The position numbers and the translations under genes are program-made. Source: Gallionella sp. (GTDB taxonomy: Bacteria; Pseudomonadota; Gammaproteobacteria; Burkholderiales; Gallionellaceae). Taken from it: a DNA stretch of 64,000 bases. The DNA lies in the NCBI GenBank assembly GCA_030645955.1, contig JAUSMR010000153.1, positions 37,489 through 101,488 on the forward strand. The letters run 5' to 3'. Under the pieces are notes generated by a model. That model saw nothing but the letters and a program-made list of their open reading frames with translations. It did not search any database and had not been told where the DNA came from. Within the stretch, counting starts at the first letter, position 1. The number at the start of each line of letters is the position of its first letter. Shown here one piece after another: positions 1 through 8,031 of the stretch.

Positions 1-693
1 CACTTCAGCGCCCTTCACGTCGATCGGGAAGCGCACGTCGATGCCGGTGGCTTCTTTCACATCCTCTTCCAATCCTTCCAGCGTATCCAGCAACGCCGGC
101 CTGGGCAAGCCGAGATTGTTGCCAATCTTATGCACCTTGCCGATGATCTCGTTGGAGTACTTCTGGCCATAACCCACAGAAGCAAGAATTTCACGTGCCG
201 CCATAGTGACCTCGGCCGTGTCGATGCCATAGGGGCAGAATACCGAACATCGGCGGCACTCGGAACATTGGTAAAAATAGGTGTACCACTCGTCGAGAAC
301 TTCACGCGTCAAATCGCGCGCACCAACCAGTTTCGGGAAGAGCTTGCCCGGCAATGTGAAGTAACGCCGATAGACGCTGCGCATCAAGTCCTGACGCGCT
401 ACCGGCATGTTCTTCGGGTCCTGCGTGCCGATGAAATAGTGGCATTTATCCGAACAGGCGCCGCAATGCACACAGGCATCCATGTACACTTTAAGCGAGC
501 GGTACTTGCCGAGCAGCTCGCCCATCTTGGCAATCGCGCGCTCATGCCAGTCTTCTACCAGTTGTCCGGGGAAGCCGAGTGCTTCCTGAATCTTGTCGTT
601 CGCAACAAATGATCTGACGCCTTCCATTGCTCCCGGTTTCAACGCCGGAATGATGGGAATGACGCGGTAGGCTGGTGCGGCGATATCCGCCAT
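1..693 (-). CDS. dsrK: DsrK, iron-sulfur subunit of the DsrMKJOP membrane complex (partial, cut by left edge)
   Basis: Only the N-terminal 231 codons are in the window. The start is the ATG at 693, one base from the dsrM stop at 695-697. Two ferredoxin-type 4Fe-4S motifs are visible: C74-C77-C80-C84 (CVHCGACSDKC) and C143-C146-C149-C153 (CSECRRCSVFC). DsrK belongs to the HdrD-like family, which exchanges electrons with the DsrC disulfide/trisulfide on the cytoplasmic face of the membrane. It is last in a dsrABEFHCMK series on the minus strand. The other usual partners (dsrL, J, O, P, N) are not seen and may lie beyond the left edge. Confidence 0.93.
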   Translation of the reverse strand, partial: MADIAAPAYRVIPIIPALKPGAMEGVRSFVANDKIQEALGFPGQLVEDWHERAIAKMGELLGKYRSLKVYMDACVHCGACSDKCHYFIGTQDPKNMPVARQDLMRSVYRRYFTLPGKLFPKLVGARDLTREVLDEWYTYFYQCSECRRCSVFCPYGIDTAEVTMAAREILASVGYGQKYSNEIIGKVHKIGNNLGLPRPALLDTLEGLEEDVKEATGIDVRFPIDVKGAEV

Positions 694-694
694 G

Positions 695-1423
695 CTAGCT
701 CTCCGATTCCATGTGTTTTGCCCAGGCAGCGATGTGGCGTTTCTCGCGCGGATTGTCCGCCTGGTTGCGACTGGGAGAAAAGAACACGCCGGGCGCGTGC
801 AGCAATTTGCTGACCGGAAAAATCAGCAGCAATAGCGCGACCATCAACAGGTGGACGTAAAGAACAACGCTTGAAGGCAGCGCCTGCCAGTTGAAATTCA
901 TCAAGCCAAGGAAAAAGCCTTTCACCGCGATCACATCGGTATGCGCAACAAATGTCATCGTCAGACCAGACAAGGCGATTGCAATGAACAATGCCAGCAT
1001 CAGATGGTCGGAAGGGGTGGAAATGTAGCGGATGCGTTCGACGAACAAGCGTCGCGCCCACAACCCGGCCGCGCCGAGCAGCATGGTGATGCCCGCATAC
1101 ATGCCGAATGGTTGAATAAACGCCACCCAAGTCCAGACGGGTTCGGTGAAATAGCGCAAGTGCCGCAGCAGAACGAGCGCCAGACTGGCATGAAACAGCC
1201 AACCCAAGCCCCAAGTCCATAAATTTGCCTTGAACAAACTTTCAAAAAACACCACTTCACGTGCCATGCGCAAAACTACGCCACCGGTGTTAATCGGAGC
1301 AGGAGTGGTGGGTATCTTAAGCGGGGCTGGAGTGCGTGTATAAACGCTGACGCGGTAAAGCAATCCCACGACAAACACCAGGGTAGCAAGGTAAAACAGT
1401 ATCGCGAACAAGGTGCCCATCAT
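695..1423 (-). CDS. dsrM: DsrM, cytochrome b-type membrane subunit of the Dsr complex
   Basis: A 242-residue integral membrane protein of the NarI-like cytochrome b family. Hydrophobic segments lie near residues 3-23, 70-90, 105-122, 138-160 and 184-205. Histidines inside or beside them (H78, H88, H140, H191, H209) are candidate heme b ligands. It is known to pass electrons between the quinone pool and DsrK. The protein starts with two methionines, and either ATG could initiate. The stop is almost fused to the dsrK start, as expected for co-translated partners. Confidence 0.92.
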   Translation of the reverse strand: MMGTLFAILFYLATLVFVVGLLYRVSVYTRTPAPLKIPTTPAPINTGGVVLRMAREVVFFESLFKANLWTWGLGWLFHASLALVLLRHLRYFTEPVWTWVAFIQPFGMYAGITMLLGAAGLWARRLFVERIRYISTPSDHLMLALFIAIALSGLTMTFVAHTDVIAVKGFFLGLMNFNWQALPSSVVLYVHLLMVALLLLIFPVSKLLHAPGVFFSPSRNQADNPREKRHIAAWAKHMESES

Positions 1424-1463
1424 GGTTCGATCCCGAAGTTAGATCATTGCCTGACAAATGAAA

Positions 1464-1799
1464 TCAAATGCAACCTGTTGGTTTCGGCAACCCGGCAATC
1501 TTGCATGCCTGTTTGCCCGGGCCGTATGGGAACAGTCCATACAGATATTCGCTGGTGCCCTTTTCCGCGCCAAACCTCTTGCCGATGGCTTTGGTCAACA
1601 CACGAACTGCCGGCGCAATTTGATATTCTTCAAAATACTCACGCAAAAAATTGACTACTTCCCAATGCTGATCGGTCATATTGATATTTTCTGTTTGTGC
1701 GATGTATTTGGCAACTTCAGCATTCCAGTCAGCCAGGTTGGTAAGGTAACCCTCTTCATCCGTTTCATAAGCCTTGCCTTCAACTTCGATGCTTGCCAT
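1464..1799 (-). CDS. dsrC: DsrC, sulfur-carrier protein (bona fide, two cysteines)
   Basis: A 111-residue DsrC with the full C-terminal arm: C99 and C110 are separated by ten residues, ending in PTGCI. These are the two redox cysteines that form the DsrC trisulfide handled by DsrAB and DsrMK. A GGAGAA-type ribosome site precedes the ATG. It lies between dsrH and dsrM, the normal place in sulfur oxidisers. A second DsrC-like gene at 6500-6829 lacks both cysteines, so this copy must be the working sulfur carrier. Confidence 0.96.
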   Translation of the reverse strand: MASIEVEGKAYETDEEGYLTNLADWNAEVAKYIAQTENINMTDQHWEVVNFLREYFEEYQIAPAVRVLTKAIGKRFGAEKGTSEYLYGLFPYGPGKQACKIAGLPKPTGCI

Positions 1800-1823
1800 A
1801 GTGTTTCTCCTTATCAGAACGGT

Positions 1824-2120
1824 TTAGAGCCAGGATTGGCAGGTTTTATTTGTGGCCGTGAGCTCGACGAAACCACTGTAATCCACGGGTGAAACTCCTT
1901 CGATGACGCGGCCGGTGAATCCGCGTGCATCGATATCAGGTTGTAATACATAAATTTTGAAACGGCCCATCGCCTCGCGTATCTTGCCTTCGAACGCATT
2001 ACCGATTGTGGCGGCATAAACTGCGTCTTCGATAAGCAAAATATCTCCCGGTTGGGCAACGCGCAAGCAGCTATCCAGCGCGCAATTGGTAAGCGGAGAT
2101 TTGTTGATGATGTGCAGCAT
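1824..2120 (-). CDS. dsrH: DsrH/TusB-family sulfurtransferase subunit
   Basis: A 98-residue protein of the DsrH/TusB fold, third subunit of the DsrE2F2H2 hexamer. The hexamer passes persulfide sulfur from TusA-type donors to DsrC in the cytoplasm. The central segment near residues 24-38 (GDILLIEDAVYAA) is typical of the family. The gene is 14 bp downstream of dsrF and 24 bp upstream of dsrC. dsrEFH is known as a marker of oxidative, not sulfate-reducing, Dsr systems. Confidence 0.92.
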   Translation of the reverse strand: MLHIINKSPLTNCALDSCLRVAQPGDILLIEDAVYAATIGNAFEGKIREAMGRFKIYVLQPDIDARGFTGRVIEGVSPVDYSGFVELTATNKTCQSWL

Positions 2121-2134
2121 TTAACGGTTCTCCA

Positions 2135-2500
2135 TTAGAAACTCAAAACGACGTCTTGCTGATTCATCAATTCGCCCATTTCTGAACGCCCGAGAACGGT
2201 AACATCCACCAGCAAATCTTCTTCACTGATACCGCGCGCTTCCAGCGATTCTTTCTCTACATACAGCTTCTCGACGTCATAGCCTTCCAGCGCACGGTAA
2301 GCAGGGGAAAAGTTCTTGGTTTCGATACCCTTGGTCTGCTGGCCCTTTTTCAGTTGATATACACCATCGTCCAAAAACACCAGGGAAACATCCTGGTCAA
2401 ACGCTGCGGTAATCAGCACCACTTCGAGCGCCTCCAGCGCATAGATCGTGCCGTGCGGAGCTTTGCGGTTAACGAACATGAATTTCTTGATGTCACTCAT
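2135..2500 (-). CDS. dsrF: DsrF/TusC-family sulfurtransferase subunit
   Basis: A 121-residue member of the DsrF/TusC family, a non-catalytic structural subunit of DsrEFH. The N-terminus (KFMFVNRKAPHG, residues 6-17) and the segment LVFLDDGVYQL (about residues 40-50) are typical of the family. I see no cysteine, which fits DsrF not carrying sulfur itself. It sits 15 bp downstream of dsrE in the same operon. Confidence 0.93.
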   Translation of the reverse strand: MSDIKKFMFVNRKAPHGTIYALEALEVVLITAAFDQDVSLVFLDDGVYQLKKGQQTKGIETKNFSPAYRALEGYDVEKLYVEKESLEARGISEEDLLVDVTVLGRSEMGELMNQQDVVLSF

Positions 2501-2515
2501 CGCGTTCCCTCTCTA

Positions 2516-2875
2516 TCAATCGCCAAACACAACCAGGCGGTCAGTTTTAATGCCGGCTTCCGTTAACTGGCCCAGCCCGGAAATGCGGAAACCCTGCGCC
2601 AGATTTTCTTCCTTGATGCCACGGCGTAATGCAGCAGCGACGCAAACCACCAAATCTACGCCATGTTCCTCGTTGAGTTTGCTCCAGCGATTGACAATAT
2701 TGCGATCATCCTGCGGCGGCTCAGTCAACTTCGAGGCGTTATTAACCCCGTCGTGATAGAAAAATACGCGCCACACTTCATGGCCTTTTTCGATGGCCGC
2801 CTTGCAGAACAAATAAGCCGTATCACTGGCCTGATGCTGATAAGGCCCCTCGTTAACGACAATGCCAAATTTCAT
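2516..2875 (-). CDS. dsrE: DsrE/TusD-family sulfurtransferase subunit
   Basis: A 119-residue protein starting MKFGIVVNEGPY. C78, in DLVVCVAAAL, matches the known persulfide-carrying cysteine of DsrE/TusD. C24 is also present. DsrE accepts sulfur from TusA-type carriers and hands it to DsrC within DsrE2F2H2. It lies 14 bp downstream of dsrB. The sulfide-oxidising direction of the pathway is inferred from this dsrEFH set together with sox and fcc genes 7-10 kb away. Confidence 0.95.
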   Translation of the reverse strand: MKFGIVVNEGPYQHQASDTAYLFCKAAIEKGHEVWRVFFYHDGVNNASKLTEPPQDDRNIVNRWSKLNEEHGVDLVVCVAAALRRGIKEENLAQGFRISGLGQLTEAGIKTDRLVVFGD

Positions 2876-2889
2876 GCGGTCACCCCGTG

Positions 2890-3969
2890 TTAGAAGCGAA
2901 TATGAGTCGAAGCATTAAGAGTGGCGCGAGAGCCACGCCAATCATCGATCAAATACTTGGTGAATGGCAATCCGGTCTTTTCAAAGAACCGCGGCCAGCC
3001 AATGCGCTCGATCCAATCCGACATGCGCTCCCACGGGCGTGCATCTTCCTTGTAAACGTGCAATATGTTTTTTACCGCTTCAGTAACTTCGGGCCATCTC
3101 GGCGGATTGTTCGGCAGGCCGGACAAAACCATCTTCATGAAAGTCGGCTTGCCGCGCGCATTGGCATTTTTACCACCCACCCAGATCGCCAGCTTGGAAT
3201 GTTCCGGATCATTGATTTGCATCGGCGGGCAAGGCGGATAGCACGCGCCGCAGCACATACACTTCGCTTCGTCAATTTCCAGGGAAGGCTTGCCGTTCAC
3301 CATCGCCGGACGAATCGCGGCAACCGGACAACGCGCCACCACAGTCGGACGTTCGCACACGTTGGCCACCAGGTCGTGGTTGATTACCGGCGGTTTGGTA
3401 TGTTGAATGACGATCGCGATATCGGCTTGTCCACCGCAATTGATTTCGCAGCAGGACGTGGAAAGATGCACACGGTTTGGCATTTCTTCACGCCTGAATT
3501 CAACGATCAATTCATCCATCAATGCCTTGACCGCTCCGGAAGCATCCGTACCTGGAATGTCACAGTGCAGCCAGCCTTGCGTGTGTGCGATCATCGAAAT
3601 CGAATTGCCAGTGCCGCCTACTGGGAAGCCGCCTTTTTCCAGTTCTGCAATCAGCGGATCAACCTGTTTCGCACTGGATACCATGAACTCGATATTTGAA
3701 CGGATCGTGAAACGCACATGGCCTTCCGCATACTTGTCGGCGATATCGCACAATCTCCGGATGGTATGAACGTCCATTTGCCGCTGAGTGCCGGCGCGGA
3801 CCGACCAGACCTCGTCTCCGCTATGCGAGACATGATGAAGCACTCCTGGACGCGGGCGGTCGTGATATTTCCAGTTGCCGTAGTTCTTCAGCAGCAATGG
3901 ATGCAGATACTTCTTGTTGTCGGGTACCCCGGTCTCTTTCGGGCGGCGCATCTGTACGGGTGCATTCAT
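2890..3969 (-). CDS. dsrB: Dissimilatory sulfite reductase beta subunit (reverse-type)
   Basis: A 359-residue DsrB with siroheme/Fe-S cysteines in the STSCCEINCGG region (about residues 170-180) and a ferredoxin motif CMCCGACYPPCP (about residues 240-251). It pairs with DsrA as the cytoplasmic alpha2beta2 enzyme that interconverts DsrC-bound sulfane sulfur and sulfite. Here the oxidative direction is inferred from the neighbouring dsrEFH. It is 11 bp downstream of dsrA. Length and motifs are normal and I see no damage. Confidence 0.97.
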   Translation of the reverse strand: MNAPVQMRRPKETGVPDNKKYLHPLLLKNYGNWKYHDRPRPGVLHHVSHSGDEVWSVRAGTQRQMDVHTIRRLCDIADKYAEGHVRFTIRSNIEFMVSSAKQVDPLIAELEKGGFPVGGTGNSISMIAHTQGWLHCDIPGTDASGAVKALMDELIVEFRREEMPNRVHLSTSCCEINCGGQADIAIVIQHTKPPVINHDLVANVCERPTVVARCPVAAIRPAMVNGKPSLEIDEAKCMCCGACYPPCPPMQINDPEHSKLAIWVGGKNANARGKPTFMKMVLSGLPNNPPRWPEVTEAVKNILHVYKEDARPWERMSDWIERIGWPRFFEKTGLPFTKYLIDDWRGSRATLNASTHIRF

Positions 3970-3980
3970 GTTCTATCTCC

Positions 3981-5276
3981 TCAGGCAGCCTGCTTTTTGG
4001 CGTTGATCTTGGCGACTTCTTCATCCCAGCCATCGGTGCGGACGTAGGGGTTGGTGCGCGGGGTGGAAACCATATTGACATCCACATCGATTTCCATCGC
4101 TTCAAGGAAACTGGCCAAACCGATACGCTCGATCATTTCTCCGGTGCGTTCGTGTTCGAGCGCATTTTCCGCGAAGAAGTCGATGGTGCGCTGGCCGAGG
4201 TCGACCAGCTTTTCCATGTCTTCGTCCGTGTCCAGCTTCATGAACGGAATAATTACCGTGCCCATCAGATCGCCGATCTTGAGGGTGCGTTTTCCGCCCA
4301 TCAAAATGGTGGCGCCCTTGTCCTTGCCGGGGGCCAGCGCTCCGGTCATCACATTGATGCAATGCATGCAGCGCACACAATCGCGGTTTTCAATTTCTAT
4401 CGCGTGCGTGTCATTAATGGCAACACTGGAAATGGTAGAGCCGCTCTTGACGTTTTTGATTTGCTTGAGCTGGAAAGTCTTGGTCGGGCAACGCGCGACA
4501 ATGTCATTCACCAACTCGTCCATGCCGTGCTTGGCAAACCATTTTTTCGCCAATTCTTCATCGGTGCGTATGTTGTCTCGCCAGGTTCCGATTACGGCCA
4601 TATCCGAACGCTGTATGGAATTCATGCAATCGTTCGGGCAGCCGGAGAATTTGAACTTGAATTTGTACGGCAATGACGGGCGATGAATATCATCCAGGAA
4701 AGTATTCAATACGGCCCGGTGCGCCTTGGCCTCGTCGTAGCAGGATTGTTCACAGCGCGCCGCGCCTACACACGACATGGAGGTACGCACCGCAGGACCC
4801 GCACCTCCCATGTCAAAACCCATCTCATTGATTTCGTCGAAGGCTTTTTGTACGTTTTCTGTGGTCGCGCCCTGGAACATAATGTCGCCGGACTGGCCAT
4901 GAAATGCGATCAAACCGGAACCATGTTTCTCCCAGACATCGCACATGTCACGCAGCACCTTGGTGTCGTAGTGCATACCAGGCGGTGGCATAATGCGGAG
5001 AGTGTGAAATTCGGCGCAGTCCTTGTAAACGGGCTGGCCGCTTTCATCCTTTAGTTCGGTAAAGCGCGGGATAACGCCGCCGCCATAGCCGAACACGCCG
5101 ACAGTACCGCCCTTCCAGTAGCCCTTTTTGGTTCGGTACGATGTTTCAAGCTGCCCAAGCAGGTCGACTACGTAATCCTTGTCTCTTGCCAACGCTTTCA
5201 AGCCGGTCACAAAACTTGGCCATGGACCAACCTCGAGTTGGTCAAGGTTTGGGGTATCATGCATTTTCTTAGCCAT
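3981..5276 (-). CDS. dsrA: Dissimilatory sulfite reductase alpha subunit (reverse-type)
   Basis: A 431-residue DsrA. The paired siroheme-4Fe-4S motifs are CVGAARC (C-X5-C) and CPNDC (C-X3-C), followed by a ferredoxin insertion beginning CVRCMHC. It is the first gene of the minus-strand dsr operon. The ATG at 5276 follows a clear ribosome site (GAAAGGAAG). The 343-bp gap upstream separates it from a divergent operon containing a Cas6-like gene. Phylogeny of DsrAB would settle the oxidative assignment; from the sequence alone I infer it from operon content. Confidence 0.97.
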   Translation of the reverse strand: MAKKMHDTPNLDQLEVGPWPSFVTGLKALARDKDYVVDLLGQLETSYRTKKGYWKGGTVGVFGYGGGVIPRFTELKDESGQPVYKDCAEFHTLRIMPPPGMHYDTKVLRDMCDVWEKHGSGLIAFHGQSGDIMFQGATTENVQKAFDEINEMGFDMGGAGPAVRTSMSCVGAARCEQSCYDEAKAHRAVLNTFLDDIHRPSLPYKFKFKFSGCPNDCMNSIQRSDMAVIGTWRDNIRTDEELAKKWFAKHGMDELVNDIVARCPTKTFQLKQIKNVKSGSTISSVAINDTHAIEIENRDCVRCMHCINVMTGALAPGKDKGATILMGGKRTLKIGDLMGTVIIPFMKLDTDEDMEKLVDLGQRTIDFFAENALEHERTGEMIERIGLASFLEAMEIDVDVNMVSTPRTNPYVRTDGWDEEVAKINAKKQAA

Positions 5277-5619
5277 AATCTTCCTTTCAGTCGTATTGCC
5301 CGGGGCTTACTGCTGGCAAACGATTAAATGACCCGGCAGAGGCGGGGCTTGCATTCTATTTGGGTGCTCCGTTTGAACTATACTGCTTTCAGTCCGGCGG
5401 TATGCCCAGTTTCTTAATGGTTGCCAATATACTACGGCGCAACTTGTATGCATTCCATCACCCTTAGCGGCTATTTTCAATAACCCTAAAGAGTAGTGCT
5501 TTACCTTCCTCGAGTAGTATTTCAATATTAAGTGTATTAGCGATAAACTTAAAGCCTCTGATAATCTCGTGCAGAATATCCTCAGGGACAATGCAGTGTA
5601 ATTAACCGAGAGATAAAAA
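5277..5619. promoter_or_regulatory. Divergent promoter region between dsrA and the Cas6-like operon
   Basis: A 343-bp AT-richer gap without a credible gene that must hold promoters for both directions. Visible elements are an AATAACCC half-site at 5479-5486 preceded by TATTTTCAA, and a direct repeat GAGTAGT (near 5490 and 5512). The half-site resembles the palindrome upstream of soxY. A minus ORF covering much of this gap has no recognisable protein features and I reject it. Confidence 0.4.
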
Positions 5620-5841
5620 ATGGCAAAAACCAGTGAATTATTAAAAATCAAAGTTCCTTTGGGTAGCCAGGAAATTGAATTGCACCAGATTGATCACGTC
5701 GAAGGCGGGATGAGCTTGTTACGCGTTCGCATTCGTGAGGGTAAGCGTTTTACGATTTTCGATATTGACCCTGCTACTGCACAACAATGGGCTGCTGCCA
5801 TGCAGGCATGGGCAGACTCCCAACAATCGGCTCATGTCTGA
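5620..5841 (+). CDS. Small conserved-looking protein, first gene of the operon divergent from dsrA
   Basis: A 73-residue soluble protein starting MAKTSELLKIKVPLG, with a beta-rich first half and a helical C-terminus (ATAQQWAAAMQAWADSQQ). No signal peptide, cysteine or metal motif is visible. I do not recognise the family with certainty. The ATG follows GAGAG at a normal distance. The stop overlaps the Cas6-like start by 8 bp (ATG at 5834), so the two are probably translationally coupled. That tight link to a RAMP-fold protein and to dsr genes is the main clue to its role. Confidence 0.75.
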   Translation: MAKTSELLKIKVPLGSQEIELHQIDHVEGGMSLLRVRIREGKRFTIFDIDPATAQQWAAAMQAWADSQQSAHV

Positions 5842-6445
5842 AAACATGATCACTGAAATGATCGACTTGGTATTCGATCTGGACGGTGGGACTATCCCGG
5901 CCGCTTATCCATTTGCGCTATGGTCTGAAATAGTGCGCCATGCACCACAGCTTGCGGAAGAAAAATTGGTCGGGGTTTTGCCGTTGCGCACAGCGGAATG
6001 CAATGAAGGGATGCTGCTTCCCAAACGCGCCAAGCTGGTGCTGCGCCTGCCAACGGCACTGACCGATGCCGCATTACGTCTGATCGGAAGCGCTATGCAG
6101 ATTGGTTCAAGCCAGTTGCGGTTAGGAAAAAGCAAGGCTCGCCCGATTCAGCCCTACTCCACAATACACGCGCAACTGGTAACCGGCACAAGCGACGAAG
6201 TGATGTTCATGGACGGCATCAGAACACAGTTAAGTGAAATGAACATTACGGCTAAACTGATCTGCGGCAAGCGCCGCACCCTTGCAGGCGACCAGCATAC
6301 TATCCATGGATATAGTTTGGTTATACATGATCTGAAACCGGAGTCATCCCTGCAATTGCAATATGCGGGGTTGGGCGAATCGCGTCAATTTGGTTGTGGG
6401 ATATTTGTGCCTTACAAAGTCATTTCCGGTTTGAATGATGACTAA
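5834..6445 (+). CDS. Cas6/Cmx6-like RAMP protein (MYXAN-type Cas6 family), no CRISPR nearby
   Basis: A 203-residue protein. The N-terminus (DLVFDLDGGTIPAAYPFALW, residues 11-30) and the C-terminal glycine-rich loop at residues 179-191 (GLGESRQFGCGIF) match what I know of the MYXAN-type Cas6/Cmx6 family. H36 is a possible catalytic histidine. Cas6 proteins are CRISPR-RNA processing endoribonucleases, but no repeats, spacers or other cas genes are seen in the window. The gene lies between a small protein and sulfur-carrier genes in an operon facing dsrA. ATG 5834 is chosen because it overlaps the previous stop; upstream in-frame codons would be out of context. An RNA-binding or processing role tied to sulfur metabolism is inference. 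Confidence 0.75.
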   Translation: MSENMITEMIDLVFDLDGGTIPAAYPFALWSEIVRHAPQLAEEKLVGVLPLRTAECNEGMLLPKRAKLVLRLPTALTDAALRLIGSAMQIGSSQLRLGKSKARPIQPYSTIHAQLVTGTSDEVMFMDGIRTQLSEMNITAKLICGKRRTLAGDQHTIHGYSLVIHDLKPESSLQLQYAGLGESRQFGCGIFVPYKVISGLNDD

Positions 6446-6499
6446 TTTTTTCTTGAACAACAGCAATCTTCAATCAAGCTCATTTAACGGAGGTTAATC

Positions 6500-6829
6500 G
6501 TGGGATACATCATTGCAGGCAACGAACTGGAAACCGATGCAGAAGGCTATTTGCTGGAACCCGACTACAGCGAAGAAGCCGCGAGCGTCATTGCAGCGGC
6601 GGAGAACATCGAATTGACGCCCAAGCATTGGCAGATAATCAATTACATGCGCGATCAGCACCGCGAACATGGCCACACACCCAACTTTCGCAATATGCTG
6701 AAAGATATTCAGGAGTTCTGGCCGGAAGCGGATAGCAAATCCCTGTATGATTTATTTCCAACCGGCCCGGCCAAACAAGCCGCGAAAGTTGCCGGACTCC
6801 CCCAGCCTTATGGTAAGGGCGGATATTGA
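6500..6829 (+). CDS. rspA: DsrC/TusE-family protein lacking both redox cysteines (RspA type)
   Basis: A 109-residue DsrC-fold protein. Aligned to the DsrC at 1464-1799, the penultimate cysteine C99 is alanine (A95) and the C-terminal C110 is lysine (K106), with a tail ending YGKGGY. It has no cysteine at all. DsrC homologues without both cysteines have been called RspA and proposed to be regulatory; sulfur transfer is chemically impossible here. A GGAGG site precedes the start, which is GTG (GTGGGATAC). It sits between the Cas6-like gene and a tandem TusA gene. A role in gene regulation or protein docking is inference. Confidence 0.85.
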   Translation: MGYIIAGNELETDAEGYLLEPDYSEEAASVIAAAENIELTPKHWQIINYMRDQHREHGHTPNFRNMLKDIQEFWPEADSKSLYDLFPTGPAKQAAKVAGLPQPYGKGGY

Positions 6830-6863
6830 ACAATAACAGTTCGGCAACCAACAGGACTCTAAA

Positions 6864-7349
6864 ATGAACACTCAAAATTTGCACGCCAATATCAAACTGG
6901 ATATGCGCGGCCTGACCTGCCCCGCTCCGCTGCTCGGTGCCAAGCGCGTGGTCGACGATCTGAAAAACGAGCAAGTACTGTTATTGATCTCGGACTGCCC
7001 AGGCACCCGGGACGATCTGTTCGCATGGGCGGAACAGACCCGCAACAAAGTATTGGGGACAGAGACGATGCCGGACGGCGGCACGGGCTATTACATCAAA
7101 AAGGGCAAAGGGGAGGCGCGCAAAGCGAATGTAACTCTGGATATTCGCGGCGTGGTTTGTCCCGGACCTATCGTGGAAGCCAAAAAACTGCTGAACAGCA
7201 TGAACTCTGGCGAGATTCTCAAGCTTGTCAGCAATTGCCCGGGGATACGATCCGACATCGTCGGCTGGGCCAGCATGACCGGCGTGAAAATTCTCGACAC
7301 AATTGAGGTATCCGCAGGCGAGTATGAATTTTTCCTGCAAAAAGGATGA
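6864..7349 (+). CDS. Tandem TusA-domain sulfur-carrier protein
   Basis: A 161-residue protein made of two TusA/SirA domains, residues about 10-80 and 88-160. Each has the CPxP active motif: C19 in LTCPAPLL and C99 in VVCPGPIV. Each domain also has a second conserved-looking CPG-x-R motif (C45 and C125) not found in ordinary TusA. Normal TusA is about 75-80 residues with one domain. It likely carries persulfide sulfur in the cytoplasm. It is the fourth gene of the plus operon divergent from dsrA, just after the cysteine-less DsrC homologue. Confidence 0.88.
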   Translation: MNTQNLHANIKLDMRGLTCPAPLLGAKRVVDDLKNEQVLLLISDCPGTRDDLFAWAEQTRNKVLGTETMPDGGTGYYIKKGKGEARKANVTLDIRGVVCPGPIVEAKKLLNSMNSGEILKLVSNCPGIRSDIVGWASMTGVKILDTIEVSAGEYEFFLQKG

Positions 7350-7407
7350 TGGAACTCGTGCCGGATGCCGAATTTGATCGCCAAAATCGGTTTGAGTGTC
7401 AAAAGCG

Positions 7408-8004
7408 ATGAGGATCAAAAGCCAATGGTTTAAAAGCGGACGCAAGAGAACGCCACCAGAAATTGCGGGTGCGCTGGCTTTCGTCATATGGCGCATCGGA
7501 GACAACGCTCTCAAAAATACCCGCAATGCCAAATTCGAAATAGCAATCGGCACACAATATTTTTCTTTTCTCAGCGAATTTTTGGTATTCCTTATTCAAG
7601 TCGCAGACCGCATCGCCTATCGCCAATTACCCGCTGAAGATCGCCTGGCGTTCACCAGCGCTTTGGCAAATCGCGTGGCGGAAACCCTGGCTGAAAACCA
7701 GAGCAGATTGATAGGCAACAGCATTGAAAAACACAAGCAGCACTTCATCGACAAGCTTAACCAGCGCGCGGGAGAATATGCTGACTTCAACTATGACAAC
7801 AATGGCCCCGAGTTTGCATTCACCCGATACCTTGGCTTCTGTATGCGCGAAGTGATGGATGAAAAAGATGCCATCTGGGTGATAGACCAGATGATGGGCA
7901 TCGAAGCTCCAGAGGCCGTAACCATGGTGGAGAAAACCATGCGTGACTTATTCGAAACAGAACCGAGGCAACCACGCAGCCGCAAAACTGTCAGCGGGGA
8001 TTAA
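7408..8004 (+). CDS. Conserved-looking hypothetical protein in the dsr-linked operon
   Basis: A 198-residue soluble, mostly helical protein (start MRIKSQWFKSGRKR). There is no signal peptide, membrane segment or cofactor motif, and I do not recognise the family. The ATG at 7408 is preferred; an in-frame GTG at 7396 is the alternative and neither has a strong ribosome site. It lies 58 bp after the tandem TusA gene and 27 bp before the dioxygenase, so it belongs to the same operon. Two long helices (residues about 85-130 and 160-180) suggest protein contacts; no function is assigned. Confidence 0.7.
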   Translation: MRIKSQWFKSGRKRTPPEIAGALAFVIWRIGDNALKNTRNAKFEIAIGTQYFSFLSEFLVFLIQVADRIAYRQLPAEDRLAFTSALANRVAETLAENQSRLIGNSIEKHKQHFIDKLNQRAGEYADFNYDNNGPEFAFTRYLGFCMREVMDEKDAIWVIDQMMGIEAPEAVTMVEKTMRDLFETEPRQPRSRKTVSGD

Positions 8005-8031
8005 ATTGCCCAGGTTTGTGCTTACCAATTG

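Noticed and set aside
5307..5651. Minus-strand 114-codon frame between dsrA and the Cas6-like operon
   Set aside because: Composition is unlike a protein, there is no ribosome site, and it covers the divergent promoter region.
5834..6445. A CRISPR array expected near the Cas6-like gene
   Set aside because: I looked for regularly spaced direct repeats on both sides and through the window and found none; the repeats present are isolated palindromes.
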